A program made the position numbers and the translations under genes. A stretch of 64,000 nt of DNA from positions 310,001 through 374,000 of the forward strand of contig NZ_CAJCKW010000001.1 in assembly GCF_903970965.1 (NCBI RefSeq), in the 5' to 3' direction. Shown one piece after another: positions 9,980 to 18,094 of the stretch (the stretch's first letter is position 1; every line of letters starts with the position of its first letter). Source of the stretch: Aureimonas sp. ME7 (lineage in GTDB: Bacteria; Pseudomonadota; Alphaproteobacteria; Rhizobiales; Rhizobiaceae). The notes under the pieces were generated by a model. That model ran no database searches and was not told where the DNA came from. It was given only the letters and a program-made list of their open reading frames with translations.

Positions 9980-10378
9980 TTAAACGTCGCCGGGGATGCG
10001 GGCGATGACCTTGATCTCGAAGCGGAAGCCGGCAAGCCATGTCACGCCGACCGCCGTCCAGTTGGGATAGGGCGGCTCGCCGATCGCCTCGCCGCGCACC
10101 TTCATCACCGTCTCCAACTGCGACGGCGGATCCGTGTGGAAGGTGGTGACATCAACGACGTCGGCGAGCGTGCAGCCGGCCGCTTCCAGAACGGCACCGA
10201 GATTGCGGAAGGCGAGGCGCACCTCGGCTTCGAAATCGGGCTCCGGCGAGCCGTCGGCGCGGCTGCCCACCTGGCCGGACACGAACAGGAGGTCGCCGGA
10301 GCGGATGGCGGCGGAATAGCGGTGCTCCTGGTAGAGAGCGTGGCGATCGGCGGGAAAGACGGCTTCGCGTCGGGTCAT
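9980..10378 (-). CDS. RidA/YjgF/Rid family protein
   Basis: Rid proteins hydrolyse reactive enamine/imine intermediates or act in specialised catabolic steps. The 132-residue length is typical. The conserved core SGDLLFVSGQVG, the AFRNLGAVLEAAGCTLADVVDVTTF helix-strand and the closing KVIARI strand are all present. The catalytic-type arginine of RidA would sit in the late strand, but the equivalent here reads PPYPNWTAVGV, so it may belong to a Rid subgroup other than the classical deaminase. The ATG at 10378 follows an aggaga ribosome site. It leads a small operon with the monooxygenase gene and is divergent from tetR. Confidence 0.85.
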   Translation of the reverse strand: MTRREAVFPADRHALYQEHRYSAAIRSGDLLFVSGQVGSRADGSPEPDFEAEVRLAFRNLGAVLEAAGCTLADVVDVTTFHTDPPSQLETVMKVRGEAIGEPPYPNWTAVGVTWLAGFRFEIKVIARIPGDV

Positions 10379-10455
10379 CGGGTGGGTTCTCCTGAACGGA
10401 TGGGCGCAGCGAGACCGGCCATTCGAGCCATGGCTTCACATGGCGAGATGTTCTA

Positions 10456-10522
10456 CATACGCTGCGTATGTCAGTTGATATTGGCATACGCAGCGTATGT
10501 CAATTGGCATACGACGCGTATG
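10456..10522. promoter_or_regulatory. Triple palindromic operator between RidA gene and tetR
   Basis: Three near-identical 15-bp palindromes sit at 10456-10470 (catacgctgcgtatg), 10485-10499 (catacgcagcgtatg) and 10508-10522 (catacgacgcgtatg). Spacings between starts are 29 and 23 bases. They fill the gap between two divergent genes and end 14 bases before the tetR start codon. The arrangement is what a TetR-family repressor uses to control itself and a divergent operon. Confidence 0.85.
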
Positions 10523-10536
10523 CGAAGGGAGCAGCT

Positions 10537-11136
10537 ATGGCCGCCAGACGTCGAGCCGACACGATGCAGGAAACGCGTGCCAAGCTTCTGACGGCCGCAC
10601 GCCGCGTTTTCGCGCAGAAGGGCTATGCGGCGACGTCCATGGACGATCTGACCGCCGAGGTCGGGCTGACGCGCGGCGCGCTGTATCATCATTTCGGCGA
10701 CAAACGCGGGCTGCTCGCCGCCGTGGTCGAGGAGATCGACGGCGAGATGGCGGGCCGCGCCCGCCGCCTCGGCTACCGGAGTGCCGACGCCTTCGAGGCG
10801 CTTCTGACGGAGGGCGCGGCCTATATCGAGATGGCGCTGGAGCCCGAGGTGCAGCGTCTGGTTCTCCTGGACGGGCCGGCGGTCTTAGGCGACCCCTCGC
10901 TCTGGCCGAGCCAGAACAGCTGCCTCCGGGCGACGCTGGAAGCGGTGCGCGCGCTGCAGGCGGACGGCGTCCTCAAGCCGGTGGACGCGGAAGCCGCCGC
11001 GCGCCTCCTGAACGGCGCGGCGCTCAATGCCGCCCTGTGGGTCGCGGCGAGCGCCGAGCCGCAAGACGTTCTTCCCAAGGCGGTCGAGGCGTTCCGGTGT
11101 CTGGCGGAAGGGTTGCGGATCGCCCCTTCGAACTGA
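10537..11136 (+). CDS. TetR/AcrR-family transcriptional regulator
   Basis: A probable repressor of itself and of the divergent RidA-monooxygenase operon. The 199-residue protein has an N-terminal helix-turn-helix near residues 25-60, with SMDDLTAEVGLTRGALYHHF and the usual YHHF-DKR-LL tail. A helical ligand-binding domain follows, with no recognisable specificity. The ATG at 10537 has a gaaggga ribosome site 6 bases upstream. The in-frame ATG at 10468 is rejected because it would put two of the operators inside the coding region. Confidence 0.9.
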   Translation: MAARRRADTMQETRAKLLTAARRVFAQKGYAATSMDDLTAEVGLTRGALYHHFGDKRGLLAAVVEEIDGEMAGRARRLGYRSADAFEALLTEGAAYIEMALEPEVQRLVLLDGPAVLGDPSLWPSQNSCLRATLEAVRALQADGVLKPVDAEAAARLLNGAALNAALWVAASAEPQDVLPKAVEAFRCLAEGLRIAPSN

Positions 11137-11236
11137 CCTCAAGGCCGCGTCCCGGGGAAACGGCCGGGTACGCGGCGCCTTCGAAATGGGCTATGGCAAG
11201 GCCCGATCCCGGCCCCCAGCCAGCGAGACCTGAGCG

Positions 11237-13552
11237 ATGACCGTCACCGCCCGCCCGTCCATCGAAACCCTGATCGCGCGCGAGATCGGCGCGCGCGGCG
11301 AACAGGTCGCGGCCACGGTCGCGCTTCTCGACGGCGGGGCGACGGTGCCCTTCATCGCGCGCTATCGCAAGGAAGCCACCGGCGGGCTCGACGACGCGCA
11401 GCTGCGCACGCTGGAGGTGCGCCTCGCGTACCTGCGCGAGCTGGAAACGCGCCGGCTGGCGGTCCTGAAGTCGGTGCGCGAGCAGGGTCACCTGACGCGC
11501 GAGCTCCAGGCGGCGATCGAAGGGGCGGCGACGCGCGTCGAGCTGGAGGACATCTATCTTCCGTTCCGCCCGAAGCGGCGCAACCGGGCGGACGCCGCGC
11601 GCGAGCGCGGGCTTGGGCCGCTCGCCGAGCGCATTCTCGCCGACCGCACGGTGGACCCGGTCAAGCTCGCAGGCGGCTTCCTGTCCCCGGAGGTGCCGGA
11701 CGCCAGGGCCGCCTTGGAAGGCGCGCGCGACATCGTGGCCGAGGGCATGGCGGAAAACCCGGCGCTCGTCGGCGAGATCCGCCGCCATCTCGTCGCCAAG
11801 GCCCAGCTTCGCGCCCGCGTCGTGAAGGGCCAGGAGGAAGCGGGCGCCAAGTTCTCCGACTATTTCGACCATACGGAAAAGTGGGCGGGCGCGCCGAGCC
11901 ACCGCGTCCTCGCGCTCCTGCGCGCCGAGCGCGAGGGCGTCGTGTCGGTGGAGATCGAGGTGGACGCCGAGGACGCGGCCTCCGTGAAGCCGGTGGAGGC
12001 GATGGTGGCGCGTCATTCCAATGTGCGCACGCAGGGCGGAGGGGCGGCCGACGCCTGGCTCCTGTCGGTCGCGCGCTGGGCCTGGCGGCAGAAGCTCAAA
12101 CCCGGCCTTTCGGCGGAGATGATGGGAACGCTGAAGGAAGGGGCGGACGCGGAGGCGATCCGCGTCTTCTCGCGCAACCTCAAGGACCTGCTCCTGGCCG
12201 CTCCCGCCGGCCCCAGGGCGACGATGGGGCTCGACCCCGGCATCCGCACCGGCGTCAAGGTTGCCGTGGTGGACCGGACGGGCCGGCTGGTGGACAGCGC
12301 GACGGTGTATCCGTTCCAGCCGCGCAACGACGTCGCGGGCGCGTCGGCCAAGCTTGGCGAGCTGATCAGGCGGCACGGCGTCGAGCTGGTGGCGATCGGC
12401 AACGGCACGGCGAGCCGCGAAACCGAGCAACTGGCGGAAAGCGTCATCAAAGGGCTTCCCGGGGCGAAACCCGTCAAGGCGGTGGTGAGCGAGGCGGGGG
12501 CCTCGGTGTATTCGGCGTCCGAGCTGGCGTCCCGCGAGATGCCGGGCGTCGACGTGTCGATCCGGGGCGCGGTGTCGATCGCGCGCCGCCTGCAGGACCC
12601 CTTGTCGGAGCTGATCAAGGTGGACCCGAAGGCGATCGGGGTCGGCCAGTATCAGCACGACGTCGACCAGAACCGGCTTGGGCATGCGCTCGACGCGGTG
12701 GTGGAGGACGCGGTGAACGCGGTCGGCGTCGATCTCAACACGGCGTCCGCCGCCCTCCTGTCGCGCGTCGCCGGCCTCGGGCCCTCGCTGGCGCAAGCCG
12801 TGGTGGCGCACCGCGACGCCCTCGGGCCGTTTCCCTCGCGCCGCAAGCTTCTCGACGTGCCGCGCCTCGGGCCAAAAGCCTTCGAGCAATGCGCCGGCTT
12901 CCTGCGCATCGTGGGCGGCACGGAGCCGTTGGACGCGTCCGCGGTCCACCCGGAAGCCTATCCCGTCGCGCGTCGTATCGTGGCGGCGCTCGGCCGGGAC
13001 GTCGCCGGCGCCATGCGCGACCCGGCGGCCTTGAAGTCGCTCGACCCCGAGCGCTTCACCGGCGACGGGTTCGGCCTGCCGACGGTGCGCGACATCATCG
13101 CGGAGCTCGAAAAGCCCGGCCGCGACCCGCGCCCCGCCTTCCGCACCGCCGTCTTCGCCGACGGGGTGAACGAGATCGGCGATCTCAAGCCCGGCATGAG
13201 CCTCGAAGGCACTGTGACCAACGTCGCGGCCTTCGGCGCCTTCGTGGATATCGGCGTTCACCAGGACGGGCTTGTCCACGTGTCGCAGCTCGCCGACCGC
13301 TTCGTGAAGGACCCGGCCGAGGTGGTGCGGGCGGGGCAGGTCGTCCGGGTGCGGGTGGTGGAAGTGGACGTGAAGCGCAAGCGCATTTCGCTCACCATGC
13401 GGCGCGAGATGCCGGACGCCGCCGCCCCCCGGCCCGCCGGAGCGGAGGGACGGCGCGGGCACGCGCCGAAGCCGTCGAGGACCGAGCCGAAGCCGGCACC
13501 GGACGGCGCCTTCGGCTCGGCGCTGGCCGCCGCCTTCCGGAACCGGAAGTAG
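11237..13552 (+). CDS. tex: Tex-family RNA-binding transcription accessory protein
   Basis: Tex is a conserved multidomain cytoplasmic protein linked to transcription and RNA handling. The 771-residue protein has the N-terminal helical domain with the signature VPFIARYRKEATGGLDD. A YqgF-like RNase H fold opens with MGLDPGIRTGVKVAVVD (near residue 332). Helix-hairpin-helix repeats follow (RVAGLGPSLAQAVVAHR, near residue 512), and an S1 RNA-binding domain near residues 650-720 (VTNVAAFGAFVDIGVHQDG). The lysine/arginine- and proline-rich tail after the S1 domain is common. The ATG at 11237 gives a full-length family member. Confidence 0.96.
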   Translation: MTVTARPSIETLIAREIGARGEQVAATVALLDGGATVPFIARYRKEATGGLDDAQLRTLEVRLAYLRELETRRLAVLKSVREQGHLTRELQAAIEGAATRVELEDIYLPFRPKRRNRADAARERGLGPLAERILADRTVDPVKLAGGFLSPEVPDARAALEGARDIVAEGMAENPALVGEIRRHLVAKAQLRARVVKGQEEAGAKFSDYFDHTEKWAGAPSHRVLALLRAEREGVVSVEIEVDAEDAASVKPVEAMVARHSNVRTQGGGAADAWLLSVARWAWRQKLKPGLSAEMMGTLKEGADAEAIRVFSRNLKDLLLAAPAGPRATMGLDPGIRTGVKVAVVDRTGRLVDSATVYPFQPRNDVAGASAKLGELIRRHGVELVAIGNGTASRETEQLAESVIKGLPGAKPVKAVVSEAGASVYSASELASREMPGVDVSIRGAVSIARRLQDPLSELIKVDPKAIGVGQYQHDVDQNRLGHALDAVVEDAVNAVGVDLNTASAALLSRVAGLGPSLAQAVVAHRDALGPFPSRRKLLDVPRLGPKAFEQCAGFLRIVGGTEPLDASAVHPEAYPVARRIVAALGRDVAGAMRDPAALKSLDPERFTGDGFGLPTVRDIIAELEKPGRDPRPAFRTAVFADGVNEIGDLKPGMSLEGTVTNVAAFGAFVDIGVHQDGLVHVSQLADRFVKDPAEVVRAGQVVRVRVVEVDVKRKRISLTMRREMPDAAAPRPAGAEGRRGHAPKPSRTEPKPAPDGAFGSALAAAFRNRK

Positions 13553-13639
13553 CGCTGGGGGGCGCGCCCCGCCGGAAGGCTTTGAGTCCTGCCGCCGCGA
13601 TGCTCTATGGTTGCGGCGAATCGCACGGAGGTTGCCCTT

Positions 13640-15124
13640 GTGGCGTTGACGCGAAGAGCATTGCTGGTCGGCGCGGGGGCCGTGGCGGGCGCGGGCGCGA
13701 CCGTCGCGCTGGGATCGGAGGAGGTCTTTTCCGGGCGGCCCGCCGTCGTCCCGGACGCCGATCCGAACCTTCTCAACGACGCCAGCGGCCTCAGCCCGGT
13801 CCGCGTTGCGCGGCACGTCACCGTCGAAACCGGCGGCGAGGAAGCCCTGGCCACGCTTCGCGCCGAACTGACCGAGGCGCGCGCCGCCGGGCGGCCGTTC
13901 ATCGCCAGCGCGGCGCGCCATTCCATGGGCGCCCACAGCCTCGCCTCGCAAGGCACCGCCGCGACGCTGCGCCAGGACGAGGTGATGCTCGACACGGCGG
14001 CCGGCACCTTTCGCGTTTCGGCCGGCGCGCGCTGGCAGGGGGTGATCGCGCAGCTCGACGCCGCCGGCTGGTCGCCCACTGTGATGCAGTCCAACAACGA
14101 TTTCGGCGTCGCCTCGACCTTCTGCGTCAACGCCCACGGATGGCCGGTGGCGCACGGACCCTTCGGCTCCACCGTGCGCGCGCTGCGCCTTCTGACGGCG
14201 GGCGGCGAGGTGGTGGAATGCTCGCGCGAGCGCGAATCCGACCTCTTCCGCGCCACCATGGGCGGCTACGGGCTGACCGGGATCGTGCTCGATCTCGATG
14301 TCGGCATGGTGCGCAACGAGCTTCTGGAGCCGACCTTCGAGACGCTGTCGCCGGAGGGTTTCGCCACGCGCTTTCCGGCGGTCGCGACGGACGCCAACGT
14401 GCGCATGGCCTATGGCCGGCTCGACGTGTCGCTCGGGCGCTTCTTCGAGGAGGCCGTGCTCGTGTCCTACCGGCCGACCGGAGCCGAGGGCGCGATCCCG
14501 GCGGCGGTGAGTTCGGGCTTCCTCAGTCGTGCCTCGCGATACGTGTTTCGCGGGCAGGTCGGCTCGGAAGGGGTGAAACGCGTGCGCTGGTGGATCGAGC
14601 GCGACGCCGCGCCCCGCCTCTACGGGGCGGCGACGCGCAACACGCTCTTGAACGAGCCGGTGGCGACGCTGGACGACGGCGATCCCAAGCGCACCGACAT
14701 CCTGCACGAGTATTTCGTGCCCCCCGCCGCCTTTCCGGCCTTCGTGGCGGCCTGCCGCGAGGTGATCCCGTCCTCGTTCCAGGACCTCCTGAACGTGACG
14801 CTGCGCTATGTCGCGCCGGACGGGGACAGCGTGCTCGCCTATGCGCCGGGCCCCCGCATCGCGGCGGTGATGCTGTTTTCGCAGGAAATGAGCCACCGTG
14901 CCGAGCGCGACATGGCGGCGATGACGGGGGAGCTGATCGAGCGCACCCTCGCGCTCGGCGGCACCTACTACCTGCCCTATCGCCCGCATGCGAGCCGCGC
15001 GCAGTTCCAAACGGCCTATCCGCGCTTTGCCGAGTTCGCCGCCTTCAAGCGCCAGGTCGATCCCGACCTCACCTTCCGCTCGCCCTTCTGGGAGCGCTAT
15101 CTCGCCGACGAGGGGGCATCATGA
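13640..15124 (+). CDS. Tat-exported FAD-linked oxidase (D-arabinono-lactone oxidase-like)
   Basis: It is a flavoprotein of the PCMH/VAO superfamily, probably oxidising a sugar, alcohol or lactone outside the cytoplasm. The substrate is unknown. From the GTG at 13640 the protein is 494 residues and begins with a twin-arginine signal (TRRALLVGAGAVAGAGATVAL). That GTG has a perfect ggagg site at 13627-13631, whereas the ATG at 13607 lacks one. The FAD-binding segment near residues 75-160 includes ASAARHSMGAHSLASQGTAA and VNAHGWPVAHGPFGSTV. The C-terminal part resembles ALO-type cap domains. Its stop overlaps the next start (ATGA), so the oxidase and membrane protein are coupled. Confidence 0.8.
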   Translation: MALTRRALLVGAGAVAGAGATVALGSEEVFSGRPAVVPDADPNLLNDASGLSPVRVARHVTVETGGEEALATLRAELTEARAAGRPFIASAARHSMGAHSLASQGTAATLRQDEVMLDTAAGTFRVSAGARWQGVIAQLDAAGWSPTVMQSNNDFGVASTFCVNAHGWPVAHGPFGSTVRALRLLTAGGEVVECSRERESDLFRATMGGYGLTGIVLDLDVGMVRNELLEPTFETLSPEGFATRFPAVATDANVRMAYGRLDVSLGRFFEEAVLVSYRPTGAEGAIPAAVSSGFLSRASRYVFRGQVGSEGVKRVRWWIERDAAPRLYGAATRNTLLNEPVATLDDGDPKRTDILHEYFVPPAAFPAFVAACREVIPSSFQDLLNVTLRYVAPDGDSVLAYAPGPRIAAVMLFSQEMSHRAERDMAAMTGELIERTLALGGTYYLPYRPHASRAQFQTAYPRFAEFAAFKRQVDPDLTFRSPFWERYLADEGAS

Positions 15125-15534
15125 GCCGTATCCGCCTGCTCGCCGCCGTCTATGGTTTGATTCTCTTGGGGGCGGCCAGCCTCAACTACGTGCCGGGCCT
15201 GACGGACGATCAAGGGCGCTCGTTCGGCATCTTCGCGCTCGATCTCTACGACGACCTCCTTCATCTCGCCTCCGCGCTCTGGGCCTTCGCCGCCGCCGCG
15301 CTCGGTGCGAGGGCGGCGCGCGCCTTTCTTCTGTATTTCGGGGTCCTTTATCTCGGCGACGGGCTTCTGGGGCTCCTCACGGGCTCGGGCTATCTCGATC
15401 TCGGCATCTGGAACTACGGGATCCAGGACTTCCCCCTCGGCTTCAAGATCCTGGCGAACCTGCCCCATATTCTCCTAGGTTCCGTCGCGGTCGCCGGGGC
15501 GTTCTTCCTCGAACGCGACCGGGTGCCGGCTTGA
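15121..15534 (+). CDS. Small integral membrane protein (DUF4383-like)
   Basis: The 137-residue protein has about four membrane helices (residues roughly 3-22, 40-62, 66-88 and 108-130). The polar loops are short, and LYDDLLHLASALWAF contains the His/Asp pattern seen in DUF4383-type proteins. No catalytic domain is visible. It overlaps the FAD oxidase stop by 4 bases and its own stop overlaps the next start (TTGA), so the three proteins are probably made together. A role as membrane anchor or electron-transfer partner of the oxidase is a guess. Confidence 0.75.
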   Translation: MSRIRLLAAVYGLILLGAASLNYVPGLTDDQGRSFGIFALDLYDDLLHLASALWAFAAAALGARAARAFLLYFGVLYLGDGLLGLLTGSGYLDLGIWNYGIQDFPLGFKILANLPHILLGSVAVAGAFFLERDRVPA

Positions 15535-16598
15535 GGCGGCGGGCGAAGCTCGGCCTCGGCCTCGGCGGGCTGCTTCTGGCCGGGCTCGTGCTGATCGGCG
15601 GCCGGATCGCCTATGTCGAAACCGCCTGCCGTGCCGCGCCCGAGGGGCAAGATTTCGCGCCCGCGATCACCGACCATGTCTGGCAGCGGCCGGAGCCGCG
15701 AACCTTCCTGACCTATCCCGAATGGCACATGGTCTATGCCTACGAGGATCTGGCCGAGACCCTGAAGACCGGCGACGAGCACGATTTCGACTATGGGCGG
15801 AGCGTCGCTTCCTTCTGGTCGTCCTACTGCGCGCTCAACCGGCTCGCCGACGCTCATGGCGGGGCGGACGGGCCGACGCGGCAGATGATTTATGTGATCG
15901 GTACGAGCTTCGACATCGAGATGGGGCTGAAGGCGGGTTACGAGGAAACCATCGGGCGCTTCACCGCCTGGATGCGCGGGCCCGAGAAGACGCCGCAGGA
16001 CGCAATTGCCGCCGAGATGGCGGAGGCCTACGGCGCCTTTCTCCATCAGGTGCCCTGGTATCGCTTTCCCTTCCGCGAATGGGTGGCGCGGCTCGATGCG
16101 GCGCCGGCCGAGGGCCTTCGCGGGGTGGAGCGGCGCTGGGCGCTCGGTGCCGAATGGCGGGCCAAGCAGCTCTACGCCGATGCGATCGCCGGTGCCGTCG
16201 CGGCGACGGGCGCGGACGAGTTGCGCATCCGCAGCGTCGTCGCCGACCTTTCGCCCGAGGTCCTGCAAGCGATGGCCGGCGTTTCGCTCATTGGACCGGC
16301 CGCGACGGGGACCGTGATCGAGACCGACCGCTATGCCGCCTATACCGATCTCCTCCGGCGCCTCGCGGCGGCCGGCGGCGACCTTGCCGAGATCGCCGGC
16401 AACGACGATGTGATGATCTCGGTCGTCGCACCGCCGGGCACGGCAGGGCTCGGGGCGGACACGCTCGTGCGCGCCTTCGCCCCGATGGCGGACGGGCGCG
16501 TGCGCTCGCTTCATCTCCTGAAGGTCGCGGCCCTCCTGCCGACGCTGCGTGGCGCTTCGGCGGGCGGCTACGAGGTGGAGCATGTCTTCGACTACTAG
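15531..16598 (+). CDS. Uncharacterised membrane-anchored protein
   Basis: I do not recognise the family. The 355-residue product from the TTG at 15531 starts with a basic stretch and one hydrophobic helix (residues about 6-25, LGLGGLLLAGLVLIGG). A large domain outside follows, rich in aromatic and acidic residues. Striking blocks are TYPEWHMVYAYEDLA, FDYGRSVASFWSSYCALNRL and YGAFLHQVPWYRFPFREW. The TTG start is supported by the 4-base overlap with the preceding stop and by the helix that follows at once. Its tight coupling to the FAD oxidase and the membrane protein suggests a shared envelope process. Confidence 0.7.
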   Translation: MRRRAKLGLGLGGLLLAGLVLIGGRIAYVETACRAAPEGQDFAPAITDHVWQRPEPRTFLTYPEWHMVYAYEDLAETLKTGDEHDFDYGRSVASFWSSYCALNRLADAHGGADGPTRQMIYVIGTSFDIEMGLKAGYEETIGRFTAWMRGPEKTPQDAIAAEMAEAYGAFLHQVPWYRFPFREWVARLDAAPAEGLRGVERRWALGAEWRAKQLYADAIAGAVAATGADELRIRSVVADLSPEVLQAMAGVSLIGPAATGTVIETDRYAAYTDLLRRLAAAGGDLAEIAGNDDVMISVVAPPGTAGLGADTLVRAFAPMADGRVRSLHLLKVAALLPTLRGASAGGYEVEHVFDY

Positions 16599-16932
16599 GA
16601 GGCGGATGGGGGCGCTGGGGCGCCTCGCCGCCGTGTCGCTGGCGCTTCTCCTCGCCTGGACGCTGGCGAGCGCCGCGATCCTGGCTGTCAGCGAGGAAGC
16701 GGAGGCGGTGACGGTGTTCTTTTCGAAGGACGCCGGCACCTTCGCGCTGCCCGGCAGCGTCCGCCTCCTCGAATGGGACGGGCGCCGGGGCCGCTTCCGG
16801 GGTGCCGAGCCCGGCTATATCAGCGATCTCTACCGCGCCGGGGCGATCCTCGTCATCCCCGCGCGGGCGATGGGCTGCCTGAGCCTTGCCCGCGATCCCG
16901 GCGCCTACTCGCCGGCCGTCGGGCGCGAATAA
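16582..16932 (+). CDS. Small uncharacterised protein with N-terminal hydrophobic helix
   Basis: This 116-residue product overlaps the end of the preceding gene by 17 bases. It has a signal-anchor-like helix (LAAVSLALLLAWTLASAAILAV) and a short C-terminal domain with no recognised family. An aggagg at 16597-16602 lies very close to a second ATG at 16606, so the true start could be 16606 (108 residues). It ends in a 28-base tail-to-tail overlap with the DUF1176 gene. Last member of the oxidase block. Confidence 0.55.
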   Translation: MSSTTRRRMGALGRLAAVSLALLLAWTLASAAILAVSEEAEAVTVFFSKDAGTFALPGSVRLLEWDGRRGRFRGAEPGYISDLYRAGAILVIPARAMGCLSLARDPGAYSPAVGRE

Positions 16933-17957
16933 AGCTCCGGCCAGTCGCCCGGCGAAACGCCCCGGCATTCGCCGAGCGCGGACAGTTGCACGAGCCGGAA
17001 GGCCTCGCCGTCGAAGTTCCAGCTGCTGGTGGAGCCGCAATCGCCGATGCCGCGCCCCTTGTTGAAGTCGATCATCGTCAGCCCGTGCTCGTCGAGACCG
17101 GCATTCACCAGCCCGTCGAAGTCCGAGCCGTCCTCGCCGGGCACGAGAAACGACAGCTGGCGCACGCCCTTCTGGTCGGCGAGCCAGTATTCGGTGCCCG
17201 AATTGTAGGCCGCCGCAAAGGAGCAGATGCCGAAGATGCGCGCGCCGTTCGCCGCCTCGTAGGCTTCCGGCTCGGTGCTCTCGCCGCAATCCTCGCCGGG
17301 CTTGGGAATGCCTTCGGGAAGCGCGGGAACGGGGTCGAGCCCGGTCAGCTTGAGAGCCCGCACCGGCGCGGGCGACGGCGCGGCGGGCACGGCCTCGGCC
17401 GGCTTCCCGCCCTTGGCCACCAGCGCGGTGACGCCGCCCTCGCGCCCTTGTTCGGCGTCCATGTAGCGCAGCGCCGCGCTCATGCCCTTCAGCGATACGG
17501 CGACGGGATCGCCCGTCCCGCCCTGGCGAACGCTTAAAGTTTCGCCTTTCAGGAGGGCGGCGAGGAAGGGGGCCGCGACTTGCGCGCCCACCGGGGCGAC
17601 GGCGTATCCGCCGGACGCTTCGCCGGGCAGGCTCGCCACCGGCAGGGGCGTGTCCTTCGCGCCTTGGAGTTCGAGATCGAGCGGCGCGTCGGTGGCGTCC
17701 TCGTTCTCGGGCAGAAACACCACCGAAACCTCCGGCCGGGCCTCTCCCCCGGCGCCGCGCAGCACCTTGAGATAGGCGACGGCGGCGCCGTCCTCGGGGG
17801 GCAAGCCGAGCGCCGTGCAGCCCTTCAGGTTGCTGCAGCCGACCGTCCAGTCGCCGAACGTCTTGAGCTCGCCGACCGCCGGCTTGTCCGGCTCCGCCGC
17901 TCCCGCGGGGGCCGATGCCATGACGAAGGCGAGGAGGGGGAGGCTTAGGCGTCGCAT
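16905..17957 (-). CDS. DUF1176 family secreted protein
   Basis: A 350-residue exported protein of unknown function. A signal peptide (MRRLSLPLLAFVMASAPAGAA) is followed by GELKTFGDWTVGCSNLKGC, then a middle region with Ala/Pro-rich spacing. The C-terminal half matches the DUF1176 pattern, with a cysteine in IFGICSFAAAYN and another in CGSTSSWNFDGEAFRLV. Several cysteines suggest disulfides in the periplasm. The start at 17957 is fixed by the signal peptide, although the frame stays open far upstream. It stands alone, convergent with the oxidase block. Confidence 0.8.
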   Translation of the reverse strand: MRRLSLPLLAFVMASAPAGAAEPDKPAVGELKTFGDWTVGCSNLKGCTALGLPPEDGAAVAYLKVLRGAGGEARPEVSVVFLPENEDATDAPLDLELQGAKDTPLPVASLPGEASGGYAVAPVGAQVAAPFLAALLKGETLSVRQGGTGDPVAVSLKGMSAALRYMDAEQGREGGVTALVAKGGKPAEAVPAAPSPAPVRALKLTGLDPVPALPEGIPKPGEDCGESTEPEAYEAANGARIFGICSFAAAYNSGTEYWLADQKGVRQLSFLVPGEDGSDFDGLVNAGLDEHGLTMIDFNKGRGIGDCGSTSSWNFDGEAFRLVQLSALGECRGVSPGDWPELYSRPTAGE

Positions 17958-18094
17958 GAAGGGCTCCGGTGAGGTGGGCCCCAGCTTCGAACCGGAGCCT
18001 GTCACCCATCCTAGTTCGCGGGCGGCGCCTTGCCCATTCCCCCCACACGCCGAAGGGCAGGTGGCGCGAGGGCTCCCGTTCCTGGAAGGGCGGA

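Noticed and set aside
8792-10378. rutA/rutC pyrimidine genes
   Set aside because: The monooxygenase lacks the RutA N-terminal sequence pattern and no rutB, rutD or rutF is near.
10468-10536. Upstream ATG for tetR at 10468
   Set aside because: It would place two of the three palindromic operators inside the coding sequence. The ATG at 10537 has a good ribosome site.
11024-15010. Very long open frame on the minus strand (over 1300 codons)
   Set aside because: It is antisense to tex and the FAD oxidase, is full of Arg/His/Gly and has no domain. It is a codon-bias shadow typical of G+C-rich DNA.
11881-15120. Long plus-strand open frame of about 1080 codons upstream of the small membrane protein
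   Set aside because: It overlaps tex and the FAD oxidase in another frame with low-complexity Arg/Gly sequence. Only its last 137 codons (from 15121) are a real gene.
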